NCBI RefSeq assembly: GCF_000250875.1
Contig: NZ_JH605011.1
Coordinates: 54,262-69,897, forward strand
Length of the DNA stretch: 15,636 bases
Origin: Sutterella parvirubra YIT 11816
GTDB lineage: Bacteria; Pseudomonadota; Gammaproteobacteria; Burkholderiales; Burkholderiaceae_F
Reading direction: 5' to 3'
Shown: in pieces, positions 1 to 7,425 of the stretch
How positions within the stretch are numbered: the stretch's first letter is position 1
How the letters are laid out: every line of letters starts with the position of its first letter
Translations under genes and position numbers: made by a program
The notes under the pieces: model-generated
The model's database searches: none
What the model was told of the DNA's origin: nothing
The model's input: only the letters and a program-made list of their open reading frames with translations

Positions 1-1686
1 GTCGAAACGATTCCCGAAGCGCCCGCGATCGAGACGCTCGAAGCCGACTCGGCCGAGAGCGCCCTCCCGTCGGCGCCCGTGCAGGCCGCGCCTGCGCCGG
101 CAGCGGCCTCCGCCCTCACGGCCGACCCGAACCATGCGGTGGCGGTCGCGAAGACGATGCGCCCGACGACGATCGCGATGCTGCTTCCCGCGGACAACTC
201 GCCCTTCCTGTCGGCCGGCAAGATCGTGAGCAACGGTCTCGTCGCCGCGAGCAAGACGAGCCCCGTTCCCGCGAACATCCTCATGATCGAGAGCCCGGAC
301 CACGTTCCGGTCGACGAGCTCATCGATGCGGCGGTCGCCTCGGGCGCCGACGTCGTCGTGGGACCGCTCCAGCGCGAGCGCGTGCAGGCCCTGGTCGCCA
401 AAGAGAAGCTCCCGATGCCCGTCGTCGCTCTGAACGCCGTCGAGGTGCCGATCCAGAACAAAGTTCCCGAGAACCTCCTCATGATGAGCGTCTCGACCGA
501 AACGGAAGCGAAGTACGTGGCGGAACTCGCCGTCAAGACGCTCCCGCCGAAGCCGGAACCGGCGGCGATCTCCGCGGAAGGGACCGCGGGGTCGACGCCG
601 ACCCCGGCGCTCGCCGCGCCGACTGAGACCGGTACGTCCGACATGCAGGCCGCGCCTGAAGCCCCCTCGACGGAAGTTGCGCAAACCGGCGCAACGGCAG
701 CGGAGGCCGCACCCGCCGAAGCGCCCCGCGCCCAGGTCGCGATCCTCACGCTCGACCGTCCGTGGGAGCGCCGCATTGAAGAAGCGTACAAGCGCGTGCT
801 CTTCGCAGCAGGCGTCACCTACGACGTGTACGTACTCAATCCCGAGAAACTCTCGGAGCTCCCGAAGGGCCTGGAAGCGACGCTCGACGAAGAAACGAGT
901 GAGTACTTCCATGAGCGCGAAAAGATCATCCGCGAGACCTACAAGGATGATCCCCGGAGGCTCAAGAGGCAGCTTCGCAACCTCGAGGGCGAGCGCCGCG
1001 CGAAGATCGCGACGGCGGAACCTCCGTACGCGGCGATCTTCTTTGCGCTCGACGCCCAGACGGCGAGCCTCATCCGCAACCGCCTCCCGCAGAAGAGCCG
1101 CCTGTGGGCGACGTCGTCGAGCAACCCCGGCGACCCGAAGACGAGCTCCTCAGCGGCCGCGCTCGCGTACGACCTCGAAAACCTCGTCTTCACCGAGAGC
1201 CCGATCGTCGTGCGCTACGACGCGCAGAGCTTCGAGGCGCGCTTCGGCACCGCCATGCCCTATTCGCTCGCGGCGAAGCGTCTCTTCGCCTTGGGCGCCG
1301 ACGCCTACGAAATGGCGCAGCAGTGGGCGATCGGCCGTCCGATCATTCAATTCCACGGCGAGAGCGGCGCGCTCGAAGTCGACCGCAAAGCGTCGCCCTA
1401 CGTGAAGCGCACGCCGCAGACGATCGTCGTCAAGGGCGGGCACCTGGTCGAAGTCGAACCGGCCCTCGTCTCGCGCCCCGGAGCGCTCCCGCCCATCCGC
1501 GAGAAGAAGCCCGCGGCGACGTTGGACGTCGAGAGCCGTGAGCAGCTCCGCGTGCCGCTCGCCGTCGCCCCGACGGTGACGGTGGAGACCGCGGAGGATC
1601 TGCCTCCCGCGCCGCCTCCGCCCGCACGGCCGGCGCAGAGCGCACCGGAACTTCCGCCTCCCACCCCCAGGACCCCCTTAGAATGA
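1..1686 (+). CDS. LppC/LpoA-like outer-membrane lipoprotein, 5'-truncated by window edge
   Basis: The reading frame is open to base 1, so the real start and the expected lipoprotein signal peptide lie upstream; the in-frame GTG at 79 is probably not the start. Numbering codons from base 1, an Ala/Pro-rich stretch (to about 52) precedes a type I periplasmic-binding-protein fold beginning with TIAMLLPADN (near 58) and containing GADVVVGPLQRERV (near 116), hallmarks of the LppC/LpoA family. In well-studied relatives this outer-membrane lipoprotein reaches through the periplasm to activate penicillin-binding protein 1A during peptidoglycan synthesis. The fold resumes with AQVAILTLDRPWERR (near 243) after a roughly 60-residue Ala/Pro/Thr/Glu-rich insertion (bases 541-735). 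The last 27 or so residues are a proline-rich tail. A strong terminator follows directly, so this ends its transcription unit. Family assignment is fairly secure; activation of a PBP in this organism is inferred. Confidence 0.8.
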   Translation, partial: VETIPEAPAIETLEADSAESALPSAPVQAAPAPAAASALTADPNHAVAVAKTMRPTTIAMLLPADNSPFLSAGKIVSNGLVAASKTSPVPANILMIESPDHVPVDELIDAAVASGADVVVGPLQRERVQALVAKEKLPMPVVALNAVEVPIQNKVPENLLMMSVSTETEAKYVAELAVKTLPPKPEPAAISAEGTAGSTPTPALAAPTETGTSDMQAAPEAPSTEVAQTGATAAEAAPAEAPRAQVAILTLDRPWERRIEEAYKRVLFAAGVTYDVYVLNPEKLSELPKGLEATLDEETSEYFHEREKIIRETYKDDPRRLKRQLRNLEGERRAKIATAEPPYAAIFFALDAQTASLIRNRLPQKSRLWATSSSNPGDPKTSSSAAALAYDLENLVFTESPIVVRYDAQSFEARFGTAMPYSLAAKRLFALGADAYEMAQQWAIGRPIIQFHGESGALEVDRKASPYVKRTPQTIVVKGGHLVEVEPALVSRPGALPPIREKKPAATLDVESREQLRVPLAVAPTVTVETAEDLPPAPPPPARPAQSAPELPPPTPRTPLE

Positions 1687-1696
1687 CGCTTCACCC

Positions 1697-1727
1697 TCCC
1701 CGGCCCAGGTGGGCCGGGGATTTCTTT
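1697..1727 (+). terminator. Intrinsic terminator after the LppC-like gene
   Basis: Nine perfect G/C pairs, 1698-1706 (CCCCGGCCC) with 1711-1719 (GGGCCGGGG), closed by T1697-A1720, around an AGGT loop and followed by TTTCTTT. It starts eleven bases after the stop codon and separates the LppC-like gene from uup. Confidence 0.85.
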
Positions 1728-1730
1728 GTC

Positions 1731-1735
1731 AAGGA
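1731..1735 (+). promoter_or_regulatory. Shine-Dalgarno site that fixes the uup start
   Basis: AAGGA lies eight bases before the ATG at 1744. An in-frame TTG at 1726 would start inside the terminator's T tract and add six residues with no ribosome site, so the ATG is preferred. Confidence 0.6.
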
Positions 1736-1743
1736 TTCCGCCG

Positions 1744-3570
1744 ATGGCACTCATCACGCTTCAGGGCGCTCAGCTCGCCTGGGGTGACCTTCCCCTTCTC
1801 GACAACGCCGACCTCGCCGTCGAACCTGGCGAACGCATCGGGCTCATTGGCCGCAACGGCACGGGGAAGAGTTCGCTCCTTTCGGTGCTGGGCGGCCGCA
1901 CGATGCTCGACGACGGCGAAATGAAGCGCGTCGACGGCCTCACCGTGCACTACGTCGAGCAGGAGCCCGCGATTCCCGCCGCGCCCACCTTCCGCGAAGC
2001 GTTGGCGCTGCGCGGCGACTTCGCCTCGCACCACGACGAGCGTGAGAGCTGGCGTCTGCTCGCCCGCCTCGACGAATTCCTCGAGCGCTTCGGGTTGGAC
2101 GGCGACGCCGATCCCGCCCGCGCGAGCGGCGGGGAGAAGAAGCGCGCGGCGCTGGCGCTCGCCTTTGCGCTGGCGCCCGATCTGCTTCTTCTCGACGAAC
2201 CGACAAACCACCTCGACATCGACGCGATCAGCCGCCTCGAAGCGCTCGTCAACAGCGAGTGCCGCGCGCAGCGCGCCGCGGTGATCATCACCCACGACCG
2301 CGCGTTCCTCGACAACGTCTCGACCCGCATCATCGAGCTCGACCGCGGGATCCTGCGCTCGTACCCCGGGAGCTTCTCCGCGTACGAGAGCCGCAAGGAA
2401 GAGGAGCTCGCAGCCGAGGAGCTCGCGCGCCAGCGCTTCGACAAATTCTGGGCGCAGGAAGAAGTGTGGATCCGCAAGGGCATTGAAGCCCGCCGCACCC
2501 GCAACGAAGGGCGCGTTCGGCGCCTCGAAGAGCTCCGCCGCATCCGCGAAGCCCGCCGCGACCGCATGGGGAGCGTGCAGATGGCGATCGACGCGGGCGA
2601 AAAGTCCGGGAAGATCGTCGCCGAAGTCGAGGGCCTCACGATGAAGTTCGGCGAGAAGACGGTCGTCGAGAACCTCAACTTCCGCCTGATGCGCGGTGAC
2701 CGCCTCGGCCTCATCGGCCGCAACGGCGCCGGGAAGAGCACGCTGATCAAGCTTCTCCTGGGGAAGCTCGAACCCACGGCCGGCACCGTGAAGCTCGGCA
2801 CGAACCTCTCGATCGCGTACTTCGATCAGCTGCGCGAACAGCTCGACCTCACGAAGACCGTTGCCGAAACGATCGCGCCGGGTTCGGACTGGGTCGAAAT
2901 CGGCGGACAAAAGAAGCACATCGTCGCGTACCTCGGCGACTTCCTCTTCCCGCCCCGCCGCGCGAACGTCCCGGTGAGCTCGCTCTCCGGGGGTGAGCGC
3001 AACCGCCTCCTCCTCGCGCGCCTCTTCGCGCTCCCCGCGAACCTCCTCGTGCTCGACGAACCGACGAACGACCTCGACATCGATTCGCTGGAACTTCTGG
3101 AGCAGACGCTCCAGAGCTACCCCGGCACGATCATCCTCGTCTCGCACGACCGCCGCTTCCTCGACAACGTCGTCACGGAAGTGCTCGCCCCCGAGGGCGA
3201 AGGCCGTTGGCGCGAGTACGTGGGCGGCTACGCCGACTGGCTCCGCCAGCGCACGGAACCGCAGCCGGAAGCCAAGGCCGCCCCGAAGGAGGCGAAGCCC
3301 CAGCCCGTGCGCCGACGCACCGAGAAGGTGCGTCTCTCCTACAAGGAGACGAAGGAATTGGAGGCGCTGCCCGCAAAGCTCGAAGCGCTCGAAGCCGAGC
3401 AGGCGGCACTGATCGAGAAGATGAGCGCCCCCGACTACCACCAGCAGAGCGCCGAGACGCTCCGCGCCGACGCCGAACGCATGAAGGCGATCGAAGCGGA
3501 GACGGCCGAAGCGTTCGAACGGTGGGAAGCGCTCGAAGCGAAGAAGGCCGAAGCCGAGGCCAACGCCTGA
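1744..3570 (+). CDS. uup: ABC-F family ATPase Uup
   Basis: A 608-residue soluble protein with two ABC nucleotide-binding domains and no membrane segments, the ABC-F layout. Domain 1: Walker A GRNGTGKS (36-43), signature SGGE (128-131), Walker B LLLLDEPTNHLD (147-158). Domain 2: Walker A GRNGAGKS (325-332), signature LSGGE (414-418), Walker B LLVLDEPTNDLD (434-445). A highly charged linker (about 215-295) joins them. The C-terminal 100 residues form a charged coiled coil with LSYKETKELEALP and AFERWEALEA, typical of the Uup C-terminal domain, which binds branched DNA in E. coli Uup. ABC-F proteins act on the ribosome, and Uup also affects precise excision of transposons and branched-DNA tolerance. 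Both ATP sites look intact. It is preceded by a terminator and has no clear promoter of its own in the 58 bases upstream. Confidence 0.93.
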   Translation: MALITLQGAQLAWGDLPLLDNADLAVEPGERIGLIGRNGTGKSSLLSVLGGRTMLDDGEMKRVDGLTVHYVEQEPAIPAAPTFREALALRGDFASHHDERESWRLLARLDEFLERFGLDGDADPARASGGEKKRAALALAFALAPDLLLLDEPTNHLDIDAISRLEALVNSECRAQRAAVIITHDRAFLDNVSTRIIELDRGILRSYPGSFSAYESRKEEELAAEELARQRFDKFWAQEEVWIRKGIEARRTRNEGRVRRLEELRRIREARRDRMGSVQMAIDAGEKSGKIVAEVEGLTMKFGEKTVVENLNFRLMRGDRLGLIGRNGAGKSTLIKLLLGKLEPTAGTVKLGTNLSIAYFDQLREQLDLTKTVAETIAPGSDWVEIGGQKKHIVAYLGDFLFPPRRANVPVSSLSGGERNRLLLARLFALPANLLVLDEPTNDLDIDSLELLEQTLQSYPGTIILVSHDRRFLDNVVTEVLAPEGEGRWREYVGGYADWLRQRTEPQPEAKAAPKEAKPQPVRRRTEKVRLSYKETKELEALPAKLEALEAEQAALIEKMSAPDYHQQSAETLRADAERMKAIEAETAEAFERWEALEAKKAEAEANA

Positions 3571-3604
3571 CCGTCCCTTTAAGGTTAGGGTAAACACTCA
3601 AAAC

Positions 3605-3621
3605 CCGGTGCTTCGCACCGG
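3605..3621 (+). terminator. Probable hairpin terminator after uup
   Basis: Seven perfect pairs, CCGGTGC (3605-3611) with GCACCGG (3615-3621), with a TTC loop. The tail ATTTCG is only weakly U-rich, and a real T run appears only at 3638-3644, so termination may be partial. The rest of 3571-3687 holds a possible weak -10 (GATACT, 3634-3639) and the ribosome site GAAGGA (3676-3681) of the next gene. Confidence 0.45.
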
Positions 3622-3687
3622 ATTTCGCCGTCCGATACTTTTTTATTGCACGTCTGACTTTGACGCCTCATTTTTGAAGGACAGAAC

Positions 3688-5514
3688 ATGGGCCGCTCAC
3701 AGGAACTTGAAGGTCTCAACACCCTTCCCGAACTCTTCGACGCGAGTTCGGCCAAATACGCCGGATCGGAAGCGCTCCGCGAATTCGACCGCGCCGGGAA
3801 CCGTTGGGTGAGCCACACCTACGCCGAAGTGGCCGAACGCGTCCTCGCCTGGCGCCGCGCCTACGCGGCCCTGGGGCTGAAGCGCGGCGAGCGCGTCGCG
3901 ATGCTCCTCCCGAACGGGACGGACCACGTCTACGCCGACCTCGCGGCCCTGGCGAACGGCCTCATCCCCGTGCCGCTCCACGCGATCGACACGCCGGGGG
4001 CGAGCGCCTTCATCATGGCCGACAGCGGCGCGCGCATTCTGGTCACCAACAAGCTGCAGCGCTGGACGCAGATCCGTGCGACCGGCACCGAACTCCCCGG
4101 ACTCGAGCACGTCGTCGTGACGACGGAGGCGCCCGAAGCGGATGACGCCGCCTCGCCCCGCATCTGGGGCGCCGAAGCGCTCCTCGCCATGGGCGCGGGC
4201 TACTCGGGCGAGCTTCCCGCGGGCCCCGCGCCCGAGGACCTCGCCGGCATCGTCTACACCTCCGGGACGACGGGCCGCCCCAAGGGCGTCATGCTCACGC
4301 ACGCGAACTTCGTCGCGAACGTGAAGGACACGCTGGAGTGCGTGTCGCCGCGCGCGGGCGAGGTCTTCCTCTCGTTCCTGCCGCTCTCGCACACGTTCGA
4401 GCGCATGGCGGGCTACTACCTCGCGCTCGCGACGGGCTGCACCATCGCCTACAACCGGAGCGTCCTCCTTTTGGCCGAAGACCTGAAGACGATCCGCCCG
4501 CAGGTGATCATCTCGGTGCCGCGCGTCTACGAGCGCATCCACGCCCGCGTGCAGGAGAAGCTGAAGAAGTCCTCGCCGAGCGCGCGCCGCCTTTTCGGCG
4601 AAGCGGTGCGCGTCGGTTGGGCGGACTTCTGTGAAAAGAACGGCATCAGGCCCGAAGCCGACGCCCACCGTTGGTGGGACGGCCTCATCCGGGCGTTCCT
4701 GCTCCCGCGCGTGCGCGAAACGCTCGCGCAGCAGTTCGGCGGGCGGCTCCGCGTCGCGATTTCCGGCGGCGCCGCCGTGAACCCCAAGGTCGCGCGCACG
4801 TTCTGCGGGCTGGGGCTCCCCATCATCCAGGGCTACGGCATGACCGAAACGAGCCCGATCATCGCGGGGAACAACCTCGAACTCAACCACCCGGATACGG
4901 TGGGGCACCCCTTCCAGCACGTCGAAGTGCGTTTGGGCGAAGGCGACGAAATCGAAGTGCGCGGTCCCTCCGTCATGAAGGGCTACTGGGGGAGGCCCGA
5001 AGACACCGCCGCGGCCTTCACGCCCGACGGCTGGTTGAAGACCGGCGACATCGGCGAGTGGACTCCCGAGGGGATGCTCCGCATCAAGGGCCGCATCAAG
5101 GAAATCATCGTCACGTCGACGGGCGAGAAGATTCCGCCCGCAGACCTGGAGAGCGCGATCGAAACGGATCCGCTCTTCGCGCAGACCTGGGTGGTGGGCG
5201 AAAACCGTCCGTACTTGGGGCTCGTCTGCGTGTTGGAGAAGAACGAATGGGCGGCGCTCTGCGCCGAAGAGGGCCTTGACCCCGAGGATCCCGCGAGCCT
5301 CTCGGCCGCGCGCGCGAAGAGCTCGGTGTTGAAACGCGCCAAGACCGCCGCGGGCGACTTCCCGCACTACGCGCTCCCGCGCGCGGTGGTGCTCACGCAG
5401 GAGCCCTGGACGATCGAGTCGGGCCTCATCACGCCGACCCTCAAACTGAAGCGCCGCAAGCTCGCCGAACGCTTCGCGGAGGACGTCGCGCGCATCTACG
5501 CGACGCACGGCTGA
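3688..5514 (+). CDS. Long-chain fatty acid:CoA ligase (AMP-forming acyl-CoA synthetase)
   Basis: A 608-residue member of the ANL adenylating superfamily, close to the FadD15-type long-chain acyl-CoA synthetases. It should activate a fatty acid with ATP to an acyl-AMP and transfer it to CoA. Visible motifs in order: phosphate loop YTSGTTGRPKG (190-200), LPLSHTFERMAGYY (core region), QGYGMTETSP (381-390), the hinge region WLKTGD (449-454), GRIKEIIVTSTGEKI (468-482) and the C-terminal catalytic lysine in TPTLKLKRR (K586, 582-590). Length and motif order fit a complete enzyme of about 600 residues. GAAGGA (3676-3681), six bases before the ATG, supports the start. There is no signal peptide or membrane segment; such enzymes work at the inner face of the cytoplasmic membrane. 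Chain-length preference cannot be read from sequence. It stands alone between two hairpins, presumably feeding exogenous or turnover fatty acids into lipid synthesis or oxidation. Confidence 0.88.
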   Translation: MGRSQELEGLNTLPELFDASSAKYAGSEALREFDRAGNRWVSHTYAEVAERVLAWRRAYAALGLKRGERVAMLLPNGTDHVYADLAALANGLIPVPLHAIDTPGASAFIMADSGARILVTNKLQRWTQIRATGTELPGLEHVVVTTEAPEADDAASPRIWGAEALLAMGAGYSGELPAGPAPEDLAGIVYTSGTTGRPKGVMLTHANFVANVKDTLECVSPRAGEVFLSFLPLSHTFERMAGYYLALATGCTIAYNRSVLLLAEDLKTIRPQVIISVPRVYERIHARVQEKLKKSSPSARRLFGEAVRVGWADFCEKNGIRPEADAHRWWDGLIRAFLLPRVRETLAQQFGGRLRVAISGGAAVNPKVARTFCGLGLPIIQGYGMTETSPIIAGNNLELNHPDTVGHPFQHVEVRLGEGDEIEVRGPSVMKGYWGRPEDTAAAFTPDGWLKTGDIGEWTPEGMLRIKGRIKEIIVTSTGEKIPPADLESAIETDPLFAQTWVVGENRPYLGLVCVLEKNEWAALCAEEGLDPEDPASLSAARAKSSVLKRAKTAAGDFPHYALPRAVVLTQEPWTIESGLITPTLKLKRRKLAERFAEDVARIYATHG

Positions 5515-5546
5515 CGCCGCGTCCGCAAACGAACCGCTCAGACGCA

Positions 5547-5581
5547 CCGGGCGGCGGGGAATTAAGCTTCCCGCCGCCCGG
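5547..5581 (+). terminator. GC-rich hairpin after the acyl-CoA synthetase gene
   Basis: Twelve perfect pairs, 5547-5558 (CCGGGCGGCGGG) with 5570-5581, around an 11-base loop. No good T tract follows (CGTTCGTTAAAA), so it may be a factor-assisted or inefficient terminator, or an mRNA-end stabiliser. Confidence 0.55.
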
Positions 5582-5588
5582 CGTTCGT

Positions 5589-5594
5589 TAAAAT
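5589..5594 (+). promoter_or_regulatory. Candidate -10 element for the radical SAM gene
   Basis: TAAAAT followed by GGGCGG, matching five of six bases of the sigma-70 -10 consensus and placed about 40 bases before the ATG at 5635. A -35 at normal spacing would fall in the upstream hairpin arm and is poor. The same TAcAAT/TAAAAT-GGGCGG pattern recurs before prfC. Confidence 0.4.
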
Positions 5595-5634
5595 GGGCGG
5601 ACTTTTTTCTTGAAGATCACGGCATCCCCCCATC

Positions 5635-6948
5635 ATGACCGTTTCGAACTACACCCCGCAGCCCCGCAAACTTCTCCCCGACTGGATGATCGGGGCCGCG
5701 GACCGCGTGATGGACTACTACATCAAGCGCTACCTGCACTGCGACCCGGTGATTCTGCAGAATCCCCCGCCCCCGCAGGAAGGCCACAAGTACCTCCTCT
5801 ACGCGCACATCCCGTTCTGCCACACGCTCTGCTCGTACTGCACCTTCCACCGCTTCCTCTTCAAGGAGCACAAGGCGCGCGAATACTTCGTGCACCTGAG
5901 GAAGGAAATGGAATACGTGAAGGCGCTCGGGTACGACTTCCACTCGATGTACATCGGCGGCGGCACGACGACGATTCTTGAGGACGAGCTCATCAAGACG
6001 ATCGAGCACGCGAAGACGCTCTTCCCGTCGATCAAGGAAATCTCCTGCGAAACCGACCCGCAGATCATCACGACGCCCCAGTTCCGGAATCTCAAGGGCC
6101 TGGTCGACCGCATGTCGATCGGCGTGCAGAGCTTCAACGATGACCTCCTGAAGCTCTCCGAGCGCTATGAGAAGTTCGGCTCGGGCGAGCAGATCTTCGA
6201 GCGCCTCCAGTACGCGCAGGAACTCTTCCCGACCTGCAACATCGACATGATGTTCGGGTTCCGCGGCCAGACCCTCGACATGCTCCACGAGGACATGGAG
6301 AAGATCTGGAAGCTCAACCCCCGCCAGGTGACGACGTACCCGCTCATGGTGACGTCGCAGACCCGCAAGAGCGTGAAGAACGAAATCGCCGCGACCGGGA
6401 ACCAGCTCGCGGACCAGTACCGCGTGATTCTCGATACGCTCGGCTCCCGCTACAACCACCTCACGTCGTGGACCTTCGGGCGCACGAACGACGAAGGCTT
6501 CGACGAGTACGTCGTCGACTACGACGAATACCTGGGCGTGGGCTCTGGCGCCTTCAGCTTCCTCGGCGACAGCCTCTACGTCAACACCTTCAGCCTGCGC
6601 CGCTACGGCGAGCGCATCGCCGCGGGGAACACCGGCGTCGAACGGCGCCGTCAGTTCGACAAGCACGCCATCATGCAGTACCGCCTGATGCTGGGGATCT
6701 TCTCCCACCGCCTCTCGCGCAAGTACTTCCGCGACGTGCACGGCGTCGACCTCGACCGCTACCTCATGAAGGAAATGATCGGGCTCAAGCTCTCGGGCGC
6801 CGTTCAGGACGATCCGAACGACCCCGACAACATCATCGTCACCGACGCCGGGAAGTTCCTCGGCCTCGTGATGATGAAGGCCTTCTACGCCGGGATGGAC
6901 AACGTGCGTGCGGAACTGCGCGCGCCCCTGAAGGAAGCGGACATGTAA
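5635..6948 (+). CDS. Radical SAM protein of the HemN/HemW (coproporphyrinogen oxidase-like) group
   Basis: A 437-residue cytoplasmic protein. CHTLCSYC (62-69) is the CxxxCxxC site for the radical SAM [4Fe-4S] cluster; C62, C66 and C69 are the ligands. YIGGGT (106-111) binds SAM, and ETDPQ and RMSIGVQSFN are signatures of the HemN/HemW group. HemN enzymes oxidise coproporphyrinogen III without oxygen and have a fourth cysteine two residues after the third. Here that residue is F71, as in HemW-type haem chaperones and the related ChuW/HutW haem-degradation enzymes. The length is nearer HemN/ChuW than HemW (about 380). Substrate is therefore open: haem trafficking, haem degradation or another porphyrin step. 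No Shine-Dalgarno is obvious before the ATG. Hairpins on both sides suggest a monocistronic gene. It is not HydG: there is no ThiH-like motif and no C-terminal CxxC-type second cluster. Confidence 0.75.
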   Translation: MTVSNYTPQPRKLLPDWMIGAADRVMDYYIKRYLHCDPVILQNPPPPQEGHKYLLYAHIPFCHTLCSYCTFHRFLFKEHKAREYFVHLRKEMEYVKALGYDFHSMYIGGGTTTILEDELIKTIEHAKTLFPSIKEISCETDPQIITTPQFRNLKGLVDRMSIGVQSFNDDLLKLSERYEKFGSGEQIFERLQYAQELFPTCNIDMMFGFRGQTLDMLHEDMEKIWKLNPRQVTTYPLMVTSQTRKSVKNEIAATGNQLADQYRVILDTLGSRYNHLTSWTFGRTNDEGFDEYVVDYDEYLGVGSGAFSFLGDSLYVNTFSLRRYGERIAAGNTGVERRRQFDKHAIMQYRLMLGIFSHRLSRKYFRDVHGVDLDRYLMKEMIGLKLSGAVQDDPNDPDNIIVTDAGKFLGLVMMKAFYAGMDNVRAELRAPLKEADM

Positions 6949-6977
6949 CCGGCCCTTCTCAAGGACTTCCCGTACGG

Positions 6978-7003
6978 CCCCGTCGGACACTTTTCCGGCG
7001 GGG
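6978..7003 (+). terminator. Hairpin, probable weak terminator after the radical SAM gene
   Basis: Nine pairs including one G-U, CCCCGTCGG (6978-6986) with CCGGCGGGG (6995-7003), around an 8-base loop. The tail TCGAATCTTA has few T residues, so efficiency is uncertain. Confidence 0.45.
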
Positions 7004-7110
7004 TCGAATCTTATCCGGACTACTCCCTCCTAATCCCGAGCAAATTGGTCGGAAATTTTTGCAACGGCCTCAAGCACTTAGCGGCTTTCGTAAAGACCGA
7101 GGGGGTCGAA

Positions 7111-7124
7111 TTGATTTATGTCAA
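7111..7124 (+). promoter_or_regulatory. FNR/ANR-type operator
   Basis: TTGATTTATGTCAA fits the FNR/ANR/DNR consensus TTGAT-N4-ATCAA at nine of ten defined positions; the right half GTCAA is a common variant in ANR/DNR sites. Placed in the spacer before an oxygen-sensitive hydrogenase, it predicts oxygen-responsive activation. If bound at -41.5 the start would be near 7159, where no good -10 is visible, so the promoter it serves is not settled. Confidence 0.65.
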
Positions 7125-7220
7125 ATTGCAACTAGAAACAAAGGGGGAGTGTCCTTTTCTACCTCCCAGGTACTAATCCTTTGTTCATAGGCGAAACTGC
7201 TTTTTCCCTAAGCCCCCCCT

Positions 7221-7226
7221 TACAAT
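7221..7226 (+). promoter_or_regulatory. Candidate -10 element for the hydrogenase operon
   Basis: TACAAT matches five of six consensus bases. The -35 region at 16-18 bases upstream (about 7197-7204, CTGCTTTT) is poor, which would fit activator dependence, but the FNR box centre is about 115 bases before the implied start near 7233, too far for classical direct contact. The implied leader is about 190 bases. Confidence 0.4.
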
Positions 7227-7241
7227 TCGGACGTGTTTCAC

Positions 7242-7277
7242 CGAGGGTCTCGCGGGCTGTCCCGCGACCTGCCCTCG
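7242..7277 (+). promoter_or_regulatory. Two-part hairpin in the hydrogenase mRNA leader
   Basis: Outer stem CGAGGG (7242-7247) with CCCTCG (7272-7277) and inner stem TCGCGGG (7250-7256) with CCCGCGA (7261-7267), joined by a small internal loop and capped by CTGT. It is followed by A-rich, not T-rich, sequence, so it is not an intrinsic terminator on the plus strand. Role unknown: 5' mRNA protection or a regulatory fold. Confidence 0.5.
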
Positions 7278-7316
7278 TTCAAAAAATAAACGGCGTCCCC
7301 AACCCTTCGGCGACCC

Positions 7317-7336
7317 CGGCGAACGTCCATTCGCCG
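7317..7336 (+). promoter_or_regulatory. Second leader hairpin before hydA
   Basis: Seven perfect pairs, CGGCGAA (7317-7323) with TTCGCCG (7330-7336), around a 6-base loop. It lies about 90 bases before the hydA start. No known riboswitch is recognised. Confidence 0.4.
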
Positions 7337-7413
7337 CCCGTACGGAGTTCCGGACGTCTTGGCTCTCCGGCCTTCGCTCTCACCGGCGGAGGCCGTTGTG
7401 CCATCCCATCTCT

Positions 7414-7418
7414 GGAGA
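7414..7418 (+). promoter_or_regulatory. Shine-Dalgarno site that fixes the hydA start
   Basis: GGAGA ends seven bases before the ATG at 7426. An in-frame TTG at 7396 would add ten residues upstream of this site and lacks its own ribosome site, so 7426 is chosen. Confidence 0.65.
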
Positions 7419-7425
7419 GACATCC

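Larger units (their letters stand above)
6949..7425 (+). promoter_or_regulatory. Gene-free regulatory region upstream of the hydrogenase operon
   Basis: The longest non-coding stretch in the window. No convincing open reading frame is seen on either strand. In order it holds a weak terminator (6978-7003), an AT-rich part with an FNR/ANR-type box (7111-7124), a TACAAT -10 element (7221-7226), a two-part hairpin (7242-7277), a second hairpin (7317-7336) and the hydA ribosome site (7414-7418). Base composition from about 7030 to 7240 is clearly lower in G+C than the flanking genes, which fits a promoter/operator region. Confidence 0.75.

Noticed and set aside
1729..3597. Long open frame on the minus strand opposite uup (over 600 codons)
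   Set aside because: It mirrors uup in a GC-rich genome where antisense stops are rare; its translation is His/Arg/Val-rich with no recognisable domain, whereas uup has every ABC motif.
3697..5547. Long minus-strand open frame opposite the acyl-CoA synthetase
   Set aside because: Same antisense shadow effect; the plus-strand product has all ANL motifs.
5635..6948. The radical SAM gene as the missing hydG
   Set aside because: Its motifs (GGGT, ETDP, SIGVQSF) are of the HemN/HemW group, and it lacks the ThiH-like core and C-terminal second-cluster cysteines of HydG.
7043..7063. Possible sigma-54 promoter (TTGG...TTGCA)
   Set aside because: The GG to GC spacing is 12 (or 8 from the second GG) instead of the required 10, so it does not fit the -24/-12 consensus.
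7000..7111. Ten-base direct repeat GGGGTCGAAT at 7000-7009 and 7102-7111, and TTGCAAC at 7059-7065 and 7126-7132
   Set aside because: Short, unevenly placed, with no third copy and no link to a known binding site; likely chance.
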